From the NCBI GenBank assembly GCA_945877815.1, contig CAMDWJ010000017.1:26219-90218 (forward strand): DNA of 64,000 nucleotides. The letters are read 5' to 3'. How positions within the stretch are numbered: position 1 is the stretch's first letter; each line of letters opens with the position of its first letter. The notes below the pieces were generated by a model. It saw only the letters and a list, made by a program, of their open reading frames with translations. It was not told where the DNA came from and made no database searches. The position numbers were made by a program, and so were the translations under genes. Positions 34,626-44,601 of this stretch are shown in pieces. The stretch comes from Caenispirillum bisanense (GTDB lineage: Bacteria; Pseudomonadota; Alphaproteobacteria; Rhodospirillales; UBA2165).

Positions 34626-36218
34626 TCAGCGAGCGGCGTTGGGCGGCAGAACCTGCGCAACGGTCCAACTTACCGGCCGCTCCGTGGTCTTTCCCCGGAA
34701 AAGCGAGATATATTTGGCGTGGCAACCTAAATCCGGCGCGTACCAGAAGGTATACAAACCTTCATAGGGGTCGCCGTCCGCCGGATCGGCCTTCGCCACG
34801 CGTCGTTCGACGACATAGGTCGCGATGTCCTTGCCTTCGACCTTGATCGTTTCGGTTCGCAGCACCTTGATCGTGTTCTTCCAGGTCGTTTTTTCGCCAC
34901 CTGGGCCATCGCCGGAATGGTCAAACTCGATGGTTTTACCGACCTGCAACGGCCAGATGGATTCGGCCGTCTGCTCGACCGGCGAGGCGCCGATCCGGGC
35001 ACCTCGCCCGAAGAAGAGCCCGGCCCAACGATAAGCTGCGTCGGACCCATTGATCGTATGGACGGTCGCCCCTTCGACCCGCTCGACCTTGAGCCGGCCG
35101 CCATTGTTCGCGAGGACGAAAGTTGTTCCTTCGGCCACCGGCCTGAACGCAACCGAGATCGGCGGTGACGGCTTCGCGCCGGGTCGTCCCGGCGCCTCGG
35201 GCGCAGCCTTGGCGATGGGCTTGGGTTTTTCCTTGACTTGGGGGGCCGCCACTTGTGGCGGAGGTTCCACCTTGGCGACCGGCGGAGGCGCGCGCTGCGC
35301 GAGTTTGGTTTTTTCGATCGCAGCCAGCAGAGCAAGTGCGTCGGGATCCTTCAACGCGAGCGCTTTTTGGGTCCAGCGTTCGGCCTCGTCGAAATTTTGC
35401 TCGACCCCGAGCCCACGAAAATAAGCAAGGCCCAGCCACGCATGTTCTGCGGGCGTCTTTGCCGCCACCGGCTGCTTCGCCAGTTGCTCGCAATAAGGAT
35501 GGGGAGCGGATCGGCTGAGATCGATGACGTCGACATTCCCCTCGTCGATCAAACGCTGATGCATGAGGCGGCAGATTAGCGGCAGGGCAAACACGCGTGG
35601 CGTGCCGACCGGAAGTTTCGGATCGTAGAGTACGCGCGCGAAAAACAAATCCCAATCCGACAACGAATTACGTGTGTTTTGCAGGCTCATCGCGCTATCG
35701 AAGACCTGGGCATGTCCGTGAAAGCCGAGCGCATGCATCATTTCATGCGGCAAGGTGCGGTAGATGCGATAAGGGTCGCCGCGATACCAATCCGGAATGA
35801 TCTTGATCGTCGCGTTCCGCATTTCCCCGGCCAGGCGCCCGAAAATCGAATTGGTTTGGCCAACCGTGAAACGCGAGACATCCGGCTGCACCATGACGTC
35901 CTTGCTCGTCTCGACAAGGAAATGCGGCTTCTCAGCCTCGTCGTTGCGAACGATTTTGAGTTTCGCGCTTTCGCCGAGAACGGCAACGGCCGATTCCAGA
36001 ACCGAGTTTTCTTTCTCGCCGAATTTCGCGGTGACCTTAAGCGTCAAGGAACCGCTACCGGGAACCCATTTATTGATTCGGCCGTTATCGCGCAAAGCCA
36101 TCTGGTCGAAGACGGTCATCAGCGTTGCGAGATCGGCGCGCTCAGCGGCGACGGCCGGCGTGCATAAGGGCAGCGCCATGCCGATAATTCCTAAACACAA
36201 CGCGGTGTATCGGGACAT
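34626..36218 (-). CDS. secreted zincin-like protein with Sel1-type repeats and C-terminal extension
   Basis: Signal peptide; TLPHEMMHALGFHGHAQVFDSAM; Sel1-like AWLGLAYFRGLGVEQNFDEAERW; Pro-rich linker. Confidence 0.75.
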   Translation of the reverse strand: MSRYTALCLGIIGMALPLCTPAVAAERADLATLMTVFDQMALRDNGRINKWVPGSGSLTLKVTAKFGEKENSVLESAVAVLGESAKLKIVRNDEAEKPHFLVETSKDVMVQPDVSRFTVGQTNSIFGRLAGEMRNATIKIIPDWYRGDPYRIYRTLPHEMMHALGFHGHAQVFDSAMSLQNTRNSLSDWDLFFARVLYDPKLPVGTPRVFALPLICRLMHQRLIDEGNVDVIDLSRSAPHPYCEQLAKQPVAAKTPAEHAWLGLAYFRGLGVEQNFDEAERWTQKALALKDPDALALLAAIEKTKLAQRAPPPVAKVEPPPQVAAPQVKEKPKPIAKAAPEAPGRPGAKPSPPISVAFRPVAEGTTFVLANNGGRLKVERVEGATVHTINGSDAAYRWAGLFFGRGARIGASPVEQTAESIWPLQVGKTIEFDHSGDGPGGEKTTWKNTIKVLRTETIKVEGKDIATYVVERRVAKADPADGDPYEGLYTFWYAPDLGCHAKYISLFRGKTTERPVSWTVAQVLPPNAAR

Positions 36219-36288
36219 TTCGCCCCTCCCCGTTCCCCCGAGGATTATTCCCGAGACAGCGGCGAAGATACAAGCGGAGCGTGTGCTG

Positions 36289-37224
36289 TTAGGGGTTGCC
36301 TCGCGACGCCGAGCCTATCTCTTGCAGGACATAGGCTGCATCCGGGTCACCGTTTTGGGCGGCGAGACGGGCCCATTTCTCGGCCTCGGGAATACTTCGC
36401 GCCGTACCGAGTCCCTTTAGATAGGCCCAGGCAAGCCGTAGCGCATCGCGCGAGTTGAGCGAATTGACGGGTTGGTCGACAAGCTGACGACAATAGGGAT
36501 GCGGCCCGCTCCGGTTGAGATCGGCAACGTCAATATTGCCTTCGGCGATCAAACGCTCGCGCAAAAGCGTGCATACCACCGGCAATGCGAAAATCCGCGG
36601 CGTGCCGACCGGCAGACGTGGATCGTAAAGAACGCGCAGGAACAGCTCATCCCATCGCGAGGTGCCGTAACCCACTCCGCCCAGAGTCATGACGGAATCG
36701 AACGATTCGGAATGACCGTGGAAGCCGACCGCGTGCAGCATCTCATGCGGCAAGGTGCGATCGATACGGTGCGCATCGCCCCGGTTCCAGTCTCGCAGGA
36801 TTAAAATGTGTGCGCCCGAGAGTTCGCCTTCGAGCACCGTGAAACTGGACCGGGTCCTGCCGACATTATGCGCGCCGGCAAACGGCGAACCTAAATCCGA
36901 GCTCCACTCGATCAGGAAATCGGGATGCTCGGCCGTGTCGTCGCGTCCAATCGAAAGATCGGTATTGGCCGTAATCGTCGCCAGCGAAGCCTGGAGAGCG
37001 TTCAGCTCGGCCGTACCGAAGGATGCGCCAAGCTTAAGCGACAGCGGCACGGTCCCACGCGTCCATTTGGCAACGCGCCCTTGCTCGCGCAGCACGATCT
37101 GATCGAAGGCGGTCACCAGCGCCGCCATGTCGATTTGCCCGGCGGCAACGGCGGGCATTGCGGTGATACTCGCCAGAACGAAACCCACGCAAAGGACGAT
37201 GACAAAACGCATTACAGCCATCAC
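36289..37224 (-). CDS. secreted zincin-like protein with Sel1-type repeat, paralog of 34626-36218
   Basis: TLPHEMLHAVGFHGHSESFDSVM; LAWAYLKGLGTARSIPEAEKWARLAAQNGD. Confidence 0.75.
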   Translation of the reverse strand: MMAVMRFVIVLCVGFVLASITAMPAVAAGQIDMAALVTAFDQIVLREQGRVAKWTRGTVPLSLKLGASFGTAELNALQASLATITANTDLSIGRDDTAEHPDFLIEWSSDLGSPFAGAHNVGRTRSSFTVLEGELSGAHILILRDWNRGDAHRIDRTLPHEMLHAVGFHGHSESFDSVMTLGGVGYGTSRWDELFLRVLYDPRLPVGTPRIFALPVVCTLLRERLIAEGNIDVADLNRSGPHPYCRQLVDQPVNSLNSRDALRLAWAYLKGLGTARSIPEAEKWARLAAQNGDPDAAYVLQEIGSASRGNP

Positions 37225-37395
37225 AGTTTTTTGCCGAGAACGAGGCCGGAGACAAGTGTCGTCATCCGAACATTCGGCAAAATCGTGAATTTAACTCGGC
37301 CTCGTTGTAGCCCAATATCAGAACGCACCTTGGACGGGCGAGCCCCGCTCAAATAAGGCACTGAACTTCCCGTCGGAACGAATCGGATTCGCCAT

Positions 37396-38289
37396 CTATC
37401 CTACCATTGCCCATGATGGTGCGAATTCATCCACGGTGGTGCGCCGCATGTCGCGCTTGAATTTCGTATCGTCGAAAGGCGTCGCGCGATGCAAGGTGCA
37501 GCGATTGTCCCAGATCACGAGATCGCCCTGTCGCCAGATGTGGCTATAGACGAATTCCGGCTGAGTGACGTGATCGGTCAATTCTTCCAGCAGCTTGCGG
37601 CCCCCGTCCACCGGCATGCCCGGGATGCGGCCGGCATGCGCGCCGACCATCAATGCCTTGCGGGCCGAGCGCGGGATCGTGCGTACGATGGGCTGATAGA
37701 CCGGCGGCAAAACCTGCAGTTGCTCCTCGCCGATCATCTCGGCGGGCATGCCGCCTTTCACCCGCGAATGCCAGATGCTGTGTTCGGCCACCAGCCCTTC
37801 GAGCCGCACCTTCATGGCATCGGGCAGCGCATCGTAGCCGGCGCGTGCATCGGCGAAATCGGTATTGCCGCCCTCGGGCGGGATCACGCGACCCGACAGC
37901 ATCGACCATTTGGTCGGTAGCGGATTAAATGAAGAATCGGAATGCCAGAGCCGGTCACCCAAACGCATTTGGCGGCGCGCATTGTCGAGCGGCAGGATTT
38001 CACCGTCGCGCCCGATATTGCTGGCGTCGAACAAGTACATCGGCAATCGATTTTCCGACCCTTTGCCATAAGTCGTGGCGCCGAACGGTGTCTCGCGCGG
38101 GCCGAAGAATTTCGCGAAGGCAACCTGCTCGTCGTCGGTGCAATTTTGATCGCGGAGCACAAGAATGGCGTATTTCGCCATCAGATCCTCGATCTCCTCG
38201 ACCGTCTCCGGCGAAATATTCGAACCAATCTTGACGCCGGTCGCCTCGGCCGCAAAGACCGGATGCAATTCCTGAATTGTCAGCGGCAT
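37396..38289 (-). CDS. TauD/TfdA family alpha-ketoglutarate-dependent dioxygenase (2,4-D dioxygenase-like)
   Basis: MPLTIQELHPVFAAEATGVKIG, LWHSDSSFNPLPTKWSML, VIWDNRCTLHRATPFD. Confidence 0.9.
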   Translation of the reverse strand: MPLTIQELHPVFAAEATGVKIGSNISPETVEEIEDLMAKYAILVLRDQNCTDDEQVAFAKFFGPRETPFGATTYGKGSENRLPMYLFDASNIGRDGEILPLDNARRQMRLGDRLWHSDSSFNPLPTKWSMLSGRVIPPEGGNTDFADARAGYDALPDAMKVRLEGLVAEHSIWHSRVKGGMPAEMIGEEQLQVLPPVYQPIVRTIPRSARKALMVGAHAGRIPGMPVDGGRKLLEELTDHVTQPEFVYSHIWRQGDLVIWDNRCTLHRATPFDDTKFKRDMRRTTVDEFAPSWAMVG

Positions 38290-38347
38290 GTTTTAAATCC
38301 CCGTCACGAGCCCTCGTGGGCTTTTGACGCGAGTTTAGGGCGCTAAC

Positions 38348-39718
38348 TTAGATGTAGTAAAGGACTGCGCCGATGCAAGCTGCGGCCCCCAAAACCAACA
38401 TCACGTTGATATGGAAGCGCAGCATGGCGACGACTGCTGCCGCAGCGAGCACGGCGATGTTCCAATCCAGGCTCGCCCAATCCGGGACCAGCACCCGAAG
38501 GACGCCCACGTGGATTTCGTCCACCTTGGCGAACAGCACGTGGAAAGCAAACCAGACAACGAGATTGAGAATCACGCCGACCACGGCGGCGGTGATGGCG
38601 CCCAGCGCACCGCTCAGCGCCCTATTCCCGCGCAGGGATTCGATAAAGGGCGCGCCGAGAAAAATCCACAGGAAGCACGGCACGAATGTCACATAGGTCG
38701 TGATCGCGGCACCGATGACGCCGGCCGTCATGGGATCGAGCGAACCCGGATTGCGATAGGCGGCGATGAAACCCACGAATTGCAGAACCAGGATCAAGGG
38801 CCCGGGCGTGGTTTCGGCAAGACCGAGCCCGTCCAGCATCTCGCCGGTCTCAAGCCAACGATGCGTCTCGACCGCCTGTTGCGCGACATAGGCAAGCACC
38901 GCGTAAGCGCCGCCGAAGGTAACGACCGCCATCTTGCTGAAGAAAATTCCCTCCTGCACGAAGACGTGCGAGGTGCCGAGACAGGCGGCGAGCGCGATCA
39001 ACGGCGCAAACCAAAGCGTTCCCCAAATGAGCAGCACCTTGATCGCGCGCGCGGCCGAAGGCCGCGTATGCTCCAACGTTCCGGCCGCGAAGGCCGCATC
39101 GACCGTCGCCGCCTCGTTCATCCCACTCCCGGTCACGGGCAGGAAAAGAGCTGGAGCCATGCGCGCGCCCGCGAAACCAACGGCAGCGGCGGCGACAATG
39201 ATCAGCGGGAAAGGTGCTTCGAGAAAAAATATCAACCCGAACGCCACCGCGGCCAGGGCATACATGACCGCGTTTTTGAGCGCGCGGCGTGCGATGCGCG
39301 CCAAGGCTTCGATGACAACCGCGAGCACGGCCGCCTTGATGCCGTAGAAAATCGCCGTGACAAGCGTGACATCCTGGAAACCCGCATAGAGGATCGACAG
39401 GCCGAGCATGACGATCGCGCCCGGCAGGACGAATAGAATGCCCGCGACAAGCCCGCCTTTGGTCTTATGCAGCAGCCAGCCGATATAGGTCGCCAATTGC
39501 TGCGCCTCCGGCCCCGGCAGCAACATGCAGTAGTTGAGCATATGCAGGAACCGGCTCTCGCTGACCAATTGGCGCTCTTCGACCAGAATGCGATGCATCG
39601 TTGCGATCTGCCCAGCCGGCCCGCCGAAGCTCAGCAGGCCGATTTTGATCCAGATGCGGATGGCCTCGCCGAATGGAATCGAATGGGGGGCGAGGACGGG
39701 GACGGCCGGCTCTTTCAT
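38348..39718 (-). CDS. chrA: chromate transporter, two-domain ChrA type
   Basis: IGLLSFGGPAGQIATMHRILVEE and second repeat VVTFGGAYAVLAYVAQ. Confidence 0.92.
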   Translation of the reverse strand: MKEPAVPVLAPHSIPFGEAIRIWIKIGLLSFGGPAGQIATMHRILVEERQLVSESRFLHMLNYCMLLPGPEAQQLATYIGWLLHKTKGGLVAGILFVLPGAIVMLGLSILYAGFQDVTLVTAIFYGIKAAVLAVVIEALARIARRALKNAVMYALAAVAFGLIFFLEAPFPLIIVAAAAVGFAGARMAPALFLPVTGSGMNEAATVDAAFAAGTLEHTRPSAARAIKVLLIWGTLWFAPLIALAACLGTSHVFVQEGIFFSKMAVVTFGGAYAVLAYVAQQAVETHRWLETGEMLDGLGLAETTPGPLILVLQFVGFIAAYRNPGSLDPMTAGVIGAAITTYVTFVPCFLWIFLGAPFIESLRGNRALSGALGAITAAVVGVILNLVVWFAFHVLFAKVDEIHVGVLRVLVPDWASLDWNIAVLAAAAVVAMLRFHINVMLVLGAAACIGAVLYYI

Positions 39719-39806
39719 CGGGCTATCGTCCCTTCACGTTACGCACGGAAATGGCGGATGGCTTCAGGACTCAGCCGCATTAACGCCAATAACTTATGGG
39801 AAGGAC

Positions 39807-39882
39807 TGGTGGAGCAGAGGGGGATCGAACCCCTGACCTCGACATTGCGAACGTCGCGCTCTCCCAACTGAGCTACTGCCCC
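39807..39882 (-). tRNA. tRNA-Ala(CGC)
   Basis: GGGGCAGTAGCTCAGTTGGGAGAGCGCGACGTTCGCAATGTCGAGGTCAGGGGTTCGATCCCCCTCTGCTCCACCA; cloverleaf folds, loop TTCGCAA, G3:U70 pair, encoded CCA. Confidence 0.97.
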
Positions 39883-40029
39883 TTCGCCGCGCCCTTTTCG
39901 GGCGGGCGGAATATGTGGCGGGGGCCCAATCAAGTCAAGCGGGCTGGACGATTTCCGGCCCCGCCTTGCCTCCATGCGGTACTCCGGTTAGGGTCCGCCG
40001 ACCCGCGCCGCAACGGATTCCCGAAGCCC

Positions 40030-40317
40030 ATGCACTCCCTTCTGACCGTCATCGACATCATCCTCGAACTCTATATGTGGTGCATCATTATCGCCGCCAT
40101 CATGAGTTGGCTGTCGATCGGTGGGGTGCTCAACACCAGCAACCGCTTCGTCTATATGGTCTCGGATTTCCTATACCGGATCACCGAACCGGCATTGCGC
40201 CAGCTTCGCCGTTTCATTCCTGCGGTCGGCGGGATCGATCTGTCTTCGGTAGCGCTCATCTTGCTCATCTATCTCGTGCGATCCCTACTTCGCGAATATG
40301 GCGGCGCGCTTGTTTAA
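40030..40317 (+). CDS. YggT family membrane protein
   Basis: [28 protein letters not shown]...[14 protein letters not shown]. Confidence 0.9.
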   Translation: MHSLLTVIDIILELYMWCIIIAAIMSWLSIGGVLNTSNRFVYMVSDFLYRITEPALRQLRRFIPAVGGIDLSSVALILLIYLVRSLLREYGGALV

Positions 40318-40627
40318 TGCGGTCGCGGCGGGGCTCGCCGTGTCGCTGCGTGTCACGCCGAATGCCGCACGCGCGCGCATCGACGGCATCGCCGCCGAAG
40401 CCGATGGCACGGAATTTCTGAAAGTCGCCGTCACCGCGACGCCGGAAGACGGCAAGGCCAATGCGGCCGTCATCAAATTGTTGGCCAAGGAATGGCGTTT
40501 GCCGAAAACGAGCTTGTCCATCGCCAGCGGCGCGCGCGCCCGGCGCAAGACGCTCGTCATTGCGGGCGATGTGCGCGAGTTGGAAACGAAATTGATCGGT
40601 TGGCTGAAACTTCACGAAGCCGCCTGA
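40298..40627 (+). CDS. DUF167 / YggU family protein
   Basis: [17 protein letters not shown]...[24 protein letters not shown]. Confidence 0.9.
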   Translation: MAARLFNAVAAGLAVSLRVTPNAARARIDGIAAEADGTEFLKVAVTATPEDGKANAAVIKLLAKEWRLPKTSLSIASGARARRKTLVIAGDVRELETKLIGWLKLHEAA

Positions 40628-40655
40628 CGCGAGTTTATCTGTAGGGGACTGAGGT

Positions 40656-41555
40656 ATGACCGAAGCGGTACGGATCGATGGCAAGGCCTTCGCCGATAAA
40701 CTGCGCGCACGCGTCGCCGAACAAGTGCGCGAACTCAAGAGCGCGCACGGACTGACTCCGGGACTCGCCGTGGTCATCGTCGGCGACGATCCGGCAAGCC
40801 ACGTCTATGTGCGCAACAAGAACAAGTCGACCCTCGAAGCGGGCATGAAATCCTTCGAGCACCAGCTGCCGATCGATACGTCGCAAAAAGAGCTTTTAAC
40901 CCTGATCGATGGCTTGAACAGCGATCCCGCAGTGCACGGGATACTCGTGCAGTTGCCTCTGCCGAAACAGATCGACGAGCAGGCCGTACTCGCAAAGATC
41001 GACCCCAACAAGGATGTCGACGGCTTCCACGTCATCAATGCCGGCCGCCTTGCGACCGGCATGCCCGGCCTTGTGCCGTGTACGCCGCTCGGTTGTCTTT
41101 TGCTGATCAAGGATACGCTCGGCAAGGATCTGTCGGGACTGCGCGCCGTCGTGCTCGGCCGCTCCAATATCGTCGGCAAGCCGATGGCGCAATTGCTGCT
41201 GCGCGAAAGCTGCACGGTGACGATCGCCCATTCGCGCACTAAGGATTTGGCCGAGGAATGCCGCCGCGCCGATATCCTGGTCGCTGCCGTAGGCCGCGCC
41301 CAGATGGTGAAGGGCGATTGGATCAAACCGGGTGCAGTGGTCATCGATGTCGGAATCAACCGTATTCCTCCGGCGGAAGTGGGCGGCAAGGATCGGCTCG
41401 TCGGCGACGTCGATTACGCCGAATGCGCGAAGGTCGCAGGCGCGATCACCCCGGTGCCGGGCGGCGTTGGCCCGATGACCATTGCCTGCCTGCTCGCCAA
41501 TACGGTGACGGCGGCCTGCGCGCTCAAAGGTATCGCGGTTCCCGATGTCGGATAA
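40656..41555 (+). CDS. folD: bifunctional methylenetetrahydrofolate dehydrogenase/cyclohydrolase
   Basis: [55 protein letters not shown]. Confidence 0.98.
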   Translation: MTEAVRIDGKAFADKLRARVAEQVRELKSAHGLTPGLAVVIVGDDPASHVYVRNKNKSTLEAGMKSFEHQLPIDTSQKELLTLIDGLNSDPAVHGILVQLPLPKQIDEQAVLAKIDPNKDVDGFHVINAGRLATGMPGLVPCTPLGCLLLIKDTLGKDLSGLRAVVLGRSNIVGKPMAQLLLRESCTVTIAHSRTKDLAEECRRADILVAAVGRAQMVKGDWIKPGAVVIDVGINRIPPAEVGGKDRLVGDVDYAECAKVAGAITPVPGGVGPMTIACLLANTVTAACALKGIAVPDVG

Positions 41556-41952
41556 GCCCACCCCTGCACCCATCGCCAATCCCGGGCCAGATATGATCTA
41601 TCAGCAGGCCCTCGCCGCCGGCATGTTCAAGATCCAGCACTGCGCCGGGTGCAACGCCTACGTCTTCTATCCGCGCCATCTGTGCCCGGAATGCGGCTCG
41701 GCCAAACTCGAATGGGTTCAGGCATCGGGCAAAGGCACGGTCTACACGACGACCATGGTTCGCCAACGCCCCGAGGCCGGCGGCAACAAGAATCTCTGCG
41801 TCGTTGAGTTGGCCGAAGGTCCTCGCCTGATGAGCCGTGTCGAAGGCATCGCAGCCGACGAGGTCAAGATCGACATGGCCGTGACCGCCGAGATCGTGGG
41901 CAGCGGCGAGGAGCCGAAATTCATCGTGTTCCGCGCCGAGGCGAAACAATGA
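41545..41952 (+). CDS. Zn-ribbon OB-fold protein (DUF35-type acyl-CoA-associated)
   Basis: [43 protein letters not shown]. Confidence 0.9.
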   Translation: MSDKPTPAPIANPGPDMIYQQALAAGMFKIQHCAGCNAYVFYPRHLCPECGSAKLEWVQASGKGTVYTTTMVRQRPEAGGNKNLCVVELAEGPRLMSRVEGIAADEVKIDMAVTAEIVGSGEEPKFIVFRAEAKQ

Positions 41953-43094
41953 GTACCCAGGGCATCCGCGGAAAGGCCGCGATCGTCGGCGTCGGCATTT
42001 CCGAACACGGCGAGGTTCCGGGCTGGTCCCATTTCGAGCTGATGGCCCAGGCGGTCGAGCGCGCCTGCGCCGATGCCGGCATCAAATCCAAGGATATCGA
42101 CGGTGTCTTCGCCGCGATCACACCTTCGGGCTTGCCGGTCTCGATGGTCAGCGAATATCTCGGCCTGCAACCCAAGGTGCTGGAAGGCACCATGTTGGGC
42201 GGCTCGTCCTTCGTGAATTTCCTGTCGTGGGCGGCGCTCGCCCTCGATGCCGGATTGTGCGAGGTGGCGCTTATCACCTACGGCAGCAATGCGCGCTCGA
42301 GCAAGCGACGCCCGGGCGGCGACCTGGTGCCCTACGAGTCGCCCTTTGGCCCGCGTCTGGTCGATGGCTATGCCATGGCCGCCGCTCGTCACATGTATCA
42401 ATATGGGACCAAACGCGAGCACCTGGCCGAGGTCGCGGTCGCGGCGCGCGCCTGGGCGCGTCTCAACCCCAAGGCGATGATGCGTGACCCTCTTACAATC
42501 GAAGATGCGCTCAAATCGCGCATGATCGCAGATCCCCTGACCCTGCTCGATTGCTGCCTGATCACCGACGGCGCCGGCGCGATCATAATGACCCGCGCCG
42601 AACGCGCCAAGGATTACCCAAACAAACCGGTCTATATACTGGGCGCGGCGGCCGAACATTCGCACATGCAGATCGCGCAGATGCGCGACTTGACCGTGAC
42701 GGCGGCAGCCCGATCGGGGCCCCGCGCGTTTGCTATGGCCGGACTGAAGCCCACCGATATGAGCCTGGCCATGCTCTATGACGCCTTCACCATCAATACG
42801 ATCCTGTTCCTCGAAGATCTGGGGTTTTGCAAGAAGGGCGAGGGCGGGGCGTTTGTATCGGGCGGCACTATCGCGCCGGGCGGGCGGCTCGCGGTCAATA
42901 CCAACGGCGGCGGACTTTCCTGTCTTCATCCCGGCATGTACGGCATCTTCCTGATCGCCGAAGCCGCGATCCAATTGCGGGGACTGGCGGGCGAGCGTCA
43001 GGTGGCCGGCGCTGCGACCGCCGTGGTGCACGGCAATGGCGGCACCTTGTCGACCCAGGTCACCGCCGTGCTTGGGACCGCCGAGACTCTCTAG
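41949..43094 (+). CDS. thiolase-family protein (acetyl-CoA acetyltransferase-like)
   Basis: KAAIVGVGISEHGEVPG, NTNGGGLSCLHPGMYGIFLIAEA; coupled to DUF35 gene. Confidence 0.9.
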   Translation: MSTQGIRGKAAIVGVGISEHGEVPGWSHFELMAQAVERACADAGIKSKDIDGVFAAITPSGLPVSMVSEYLGLQPKVLEGTMLGGSSFVNFLSWAALALDAGLCEVALITYGSNARSSKRRPGGDLVPYESPFGPRLVDGYAMAAARHMYQYGTKREHLAEVAVAARAWARLNPKAMMRDPLTIEDALKSRMIADPLTLLDCCLITDGAGAIIMTRAERAKDYPNKPVYILGAAAEHSHMQIAQMRDLTVTAAARSGPRAFAMAGLKPTDMSLAMLYDAFTINTILFLEDLGFCKKGEGGAFVSGGTIAPGGRLAVNTNGGGLSCLHPGMYGIFLIAEAAIQLRGLAGERQVAGAATAVVHGNGGTLSTQVTAVLGTAETL

Positions 43095-43213
43095 CCGGTT
43101 TCGCCATGATTTCGGCTGGCCCCATCTATTGTGAAGGGGCCGAATCGGCTTCAATATTGTCGGCCGTCCAAAAGTAAAGATATGTCGCAGCGGCCCAGGA
43201 TAACGCCATCGAC

Positions 43214-44422
43214 ATGCCCGACCCGATCAGCCTGCAAGACATAGCCGCGATTGTTGCCTCGGTGCCAAAGGGCGCTGACAGGGGAACGCTGACCGGCGCC
43301 ATCGACAAGGCAGTGGATGGGGTCACCGGAAATCTGCAGGCCGCAACCACGGCGCTGTCACCCGACCTCCTCAAGATCACGAAATTCACACTCGAATTTC
43401 TCGAAGCCTGCGGCAAAATGGGCGATCCCAGCTTCCGCACCCATATCAAGGCGCGGGCCAGCGAACTCCATAACGAACTTTCGATAGCCGCTGCAAAAGC
43501 CGCAGCAAACGCACCCAAGCCGCCCGCCATCGATCCCAATGCAAAGACCTATGATTCATTTGAGCCGGCCTTCGCGGACTATTTTTGCGAATTCATCGGC
43601 CTGCGCCTGCGCGCTTTTCAAATCGATTCCGATCCGCCGCCCTTCGCCTATGTTCTCAATAAAAATTTCGAGGCCGTCTTCCTCGGCACCGTGCGGACAC
43701 AGGTCTTGCCGGAAATCCTCAAGGGCCGGCGCATCCGCAATATGGCCGACAGCGTCGTGGTCACCGATCTCACGCGCAATTTCTTCTTCGAAGAATTTCT
43801 GAAGGATCCGAGCGAAAACCCGACGCACATGCTGTGGACCGGATTGATGGACGATTTCCGCCTAACCCTCACCCCGCCGCCTGAACCGAAGAAGAAGAAG
43901 GATGCGAAGGGCGGCATTGCCGGCATGTTCGCAAAAAAGGCGGCGGCGCCGGCGCCCAAAAAGACGGCCACGGGCGATCGCTTCGCCATGGCCGAGAAAT
44001 TCCTCAAGGCCTTGCAGAAGGGCGCGCAAGACAACGGATTCGATCCGCCCCGCGTTGAGGATATCCGCTTCTTCCGCGCGCTGATCGATTACAAGATGGG
44101 CGACATCGAAGCCAATAAGAAGGCGCTTGGGCAATTGCTCGCCCAGGAAAATCTGCAAGACGAGGATTTGAAGGCCCGCGAAGGTGCTACCCGCGATTGG
44201 CTCTATCGCACCGTCGAACGCCTACCGCCTCATTGCGGCGAACTGCTGGCACTCTGGGCCTATCATACGCATGGCGAATTGTTCTCCCAGCAGATGCTGC
44301 GTTCCTTCATGATGGGACAGGGCACCACCGAAAAAGCGCGCGAACGCGCAGTGCCGATGTTCTCGCGCTGGATGAAGGATGTTATCGGCGTACAGGCACC
44401 GGCGCAGGCCGCAGAGGAATAA
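43214..44422 (+). CDS. hypothetical protein, 402 aa with Lys/Ala-rich linker
   Basis: Long ORF; linker PPPEPKKKKDAKGGIAGMFAKKAAAPAPKKT; no family recognised. Confidence 0.75.
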   Translation: MPDPISLQDIAAIVASVPKGADRGTLTGAIDKAVDGVTGNLQAATTALSPDLLKITKFTLEFLEACGKMGDPSFRTHIKARASELHNELSIAAAKAAANAPKPPAIDPNAKTYDSFEPAFADYFCEFIGLRLRAFQIDSDPPPFAYVLNKNFEAVFLGTVRTQVLPEILKGRRIRNMADSVVVTDLTRNFFFEEFLKDPSENPTHMLWTGLMDDFRLTLTPPPEPKKKKDAKGGIAGMFAKKAAAPAPKKTATGDRFAMAEKFLKALQKGAQDNGFDPPRVEDIRFFRALIDYKMGDIEANKKALGQLLAQENLQDEDLKAREGATRDWLYRTVERLPPHCGELLALWAYHTHGELFSQQMLRSFMMGQGTTEKARERAVPMFSRWMKDVIGVQAPAQAAEE

Positions 44423-44424
44423 GT

Positions 44425-44592
44425 TCAGGCACCCGGCGAACGGTCATTTTTCGGGTCGTCTTCGATCAAGATCCGGTGCGCGGCTCCCTCGATATCCTCG
44501 AATTGTCCGCTTCGAAGCGCCCAGATGAACGCCACAAGCCCGAGGATTCCAAGAAAAAGGGCGGCCGGCATCAGATAGACGAGAACATCCAC
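44425..44592 (-). CDS. ccoS: cbb3-type cytochrome oxidase assembly protein CcoS
   Basis: Not in ORF track (GTG start at 44592): VDVLVYLMPAALFLGILGLVAFIWALRSGQFEDIEGAAHRILIEDDPKNDRSPGA*. Confidence 0.92.
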   Translation of the reverse strand: MDVLVYLMPAALFLGILGLVAFIWALRSGQFEDIEGAAHRILIEDDPKNDRSPGA

Positions 44593-44601
44593 CGTCGCCT
44601 C

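Noticed and set aside
41742-43154. 470-aa minus-strand ORF
   Set aside because: Antisense shadow of the DUF35 and thiolase genes.
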